5,728 nucleotides of DNA from Ruaniaceae bacterium (GTDB lineage Bacteria > Actinomycetota > Actinomycetes > Actinomycetales > Actinomycetaceae). Within the stretch, counting starts at the first letter, position 1. Each line of letters starts with the position of its first letter. The notes under the pieces were generated by a model. That model searched no databases. It was not told where the DNA came from and was given only the letters and a program-made list of their open reading frames with translations. The stretch covers positions 1 through 5,728 of the forward strand of contig JAKDIE010000100.1 of assembly GCA_030450655.1 (NCBI GenBank). The letters run 5' to 3'. Below, piece after piece: positions 5,178 through 5,728 of the stretch. Position numbers and translations under genes: made by a program.

Positions 5178-5728
5178 CTAGAGGTGCGTCCGCTGCTGCT
5201 CGCGCTGGCGCAGGTATTCGCGGTATGCCGCCGTGGTGGACTGAATACGGGAGACCTCGGCAACAGGAACCTCCCACCACGAACTGCTCGGGGGATTCGG
5301 CCCCGTCAGATCGGTCTCGACGTAGATCATGCTCGACGACGGCGAGGCGTGTGCCTCGGCGTATGCGTCCCGGAACGCCTCAACTGTTGAAACTTCGAGG
5401 ACGTCGATCCCCCACGAGCGCGCGTTTGCCGCGATGTCCACGCCGGGGATGCGCTCGCCGCCGCCCACGTGAGAGCCGCCCCCAGACCGGTAGTGCGTGC
5501 CGAAGCGCTGGCTTCCGAGGGACTCCGAGAGTCCGCCGATCGAGGCGAAGCCATAGTTCTGGAGGAGGACGAGAATCACCTTCACGCCCTCTTGCACGAT
5601 GGTTGCGATCTCCATCGGGAGCATTTGATAGGTGCCGTCTCCCACAATTGCGACGACCTCGGAATCTGGGGCCGCGAGTTTGACTCCAAGCGCGGCGGGA
5701 ATCTCGTAGCCCATGCACGAGAAGGCGT
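5178..5728 (-). CDS. iolD: 3D-(3,5/4)-trihydroxycyclohexane-1,2-dione acylhydrolase, C-terminal part (cut by window edge)
   Basis: The last 183 residues are present; the frame runs off the right edge without a start (an internal ATG at 5714 is not the start, since AFSC precedes it in frame). IolD is a thiamine-diphosphate enzyme that hydrolytically opens the ring of trihydroxycyclohexanedione to give 5-deoxyglucuronate, in the cytoplasm. The fragment begins in the conserved CMGYEIPAALGVKLA segment of the ThDP-binding domain. It then shows the cofactor/Mg2+ motif as GDG followed 26 residues after by Asn in LLQNYGFASIGGLSESLG. The order and spacing fit the GDG-X(n)-N motif of ThDP enzymes. Further on come the RSGGG and IPGVDIAANARSWG segments and an alanine-rich helical end, all matching the IolD C-terminus. 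The stop (TAG, 5178-5180) is 20 bases before iolA. The full protein would be about 640 residues, so roughly 70% lies outside the window. Confidence 0.92.
   Translation of the reverse strand, partial: AFSCMGYEIPAALGVKLAAPDSEVVAIVGDGTYQMLPMEIATIVQEGVKVILVLLQNYGFASIGGLSESLGSQRFGTHYRSGGGSHVGGGERIPGVDIAANARSWGIDVLEVSTVEAFRDAYAEAHASPSSSMIYVETDLTGPNPPSSSWWEVPVAEVSRIQSTTAAYREYLRQREQQRTHL

Noticed and set aside
5158..5280. N-terminal extension of iolA to 5280
   Set aside because: It would overlap the end of iolD by about 100 bases and adds sequence foreign to the family; MNTIRHWVNG at 5157 is the usual start.
1..5728. CRISPR array, insertion sequence, phage or defence genes
   Set aside because: I looked for regular direct repeats, terminal inverted repeats, and transposase or nuclease motifs and saw none.

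Overview
The window looks like chromosomal DNA from a high-GC Gram-positive bacterium (Actinomycetota, perhaps Micrococcales). This rests on GC-rich coding sequence with G/C-ending codons, a tRNA gene without a complete encoded CCA end, and an actinobacterial-looking inositol gene set. The lineage is inference from composition and protein resemblance; there is no marker gene here. No gap between genes exceeds about 140 bases, so no long stretch is unexplained.

Left part, plus strand (1-1308): the C-terminal end of a TetR-family regulator enters from the left edge. It is followed after about 109 bp by a complete membrane protein of the YdcZ/DUF606 branch of the drug/metabolite transporter superfamily, built as two tandem five-helix halves. 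A hairpin lies between them. The substrate is not known, and control by the TetR protein is only a guess from adjacency.

Middle, minus strand (1433-1505): a tRNA-Arg gene with anticodon CCT faces the transporter gene. It has a good -10 hexamer just upstream.

Right part, minus strand (1634-5728): part of a myo-inositol catabolic cluster. Read 5'->3' on the minus strand, the order is iolD (C-terminal part only, running off the right edge), iolA, a GntR/HutC-type regulator, then iolG. IolG oxidises myo-inositol to scyllo-inosose, IolD opens the trihydroxycyclohexanedione ring later in the route, and IolA turns malonate semialdehyde into acetyl-CoA at the end. The other steps (iolE, iolB, iolC, iolJ) and the uptake system are not in the window and would be expected beyond the right edge. 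iolD and iolA are 20 bp apart and almost certainly co-transcribed. The regulator and iolG each have their own AT-richer upstream region.

The most interesting non-coding signal is that these two upstream regions share sequence elements. One is a TGTCC/GAACA-type dyad and the other a GATG..ATC..TTACC block. A third dyad copy lies inside the first 20 codons of the regulator. Together they suggest an operator for the GntR protein, which would then control itself and iolG. I see no mobile element, CRISPR array or clearly new defence or biosynthetic system here.
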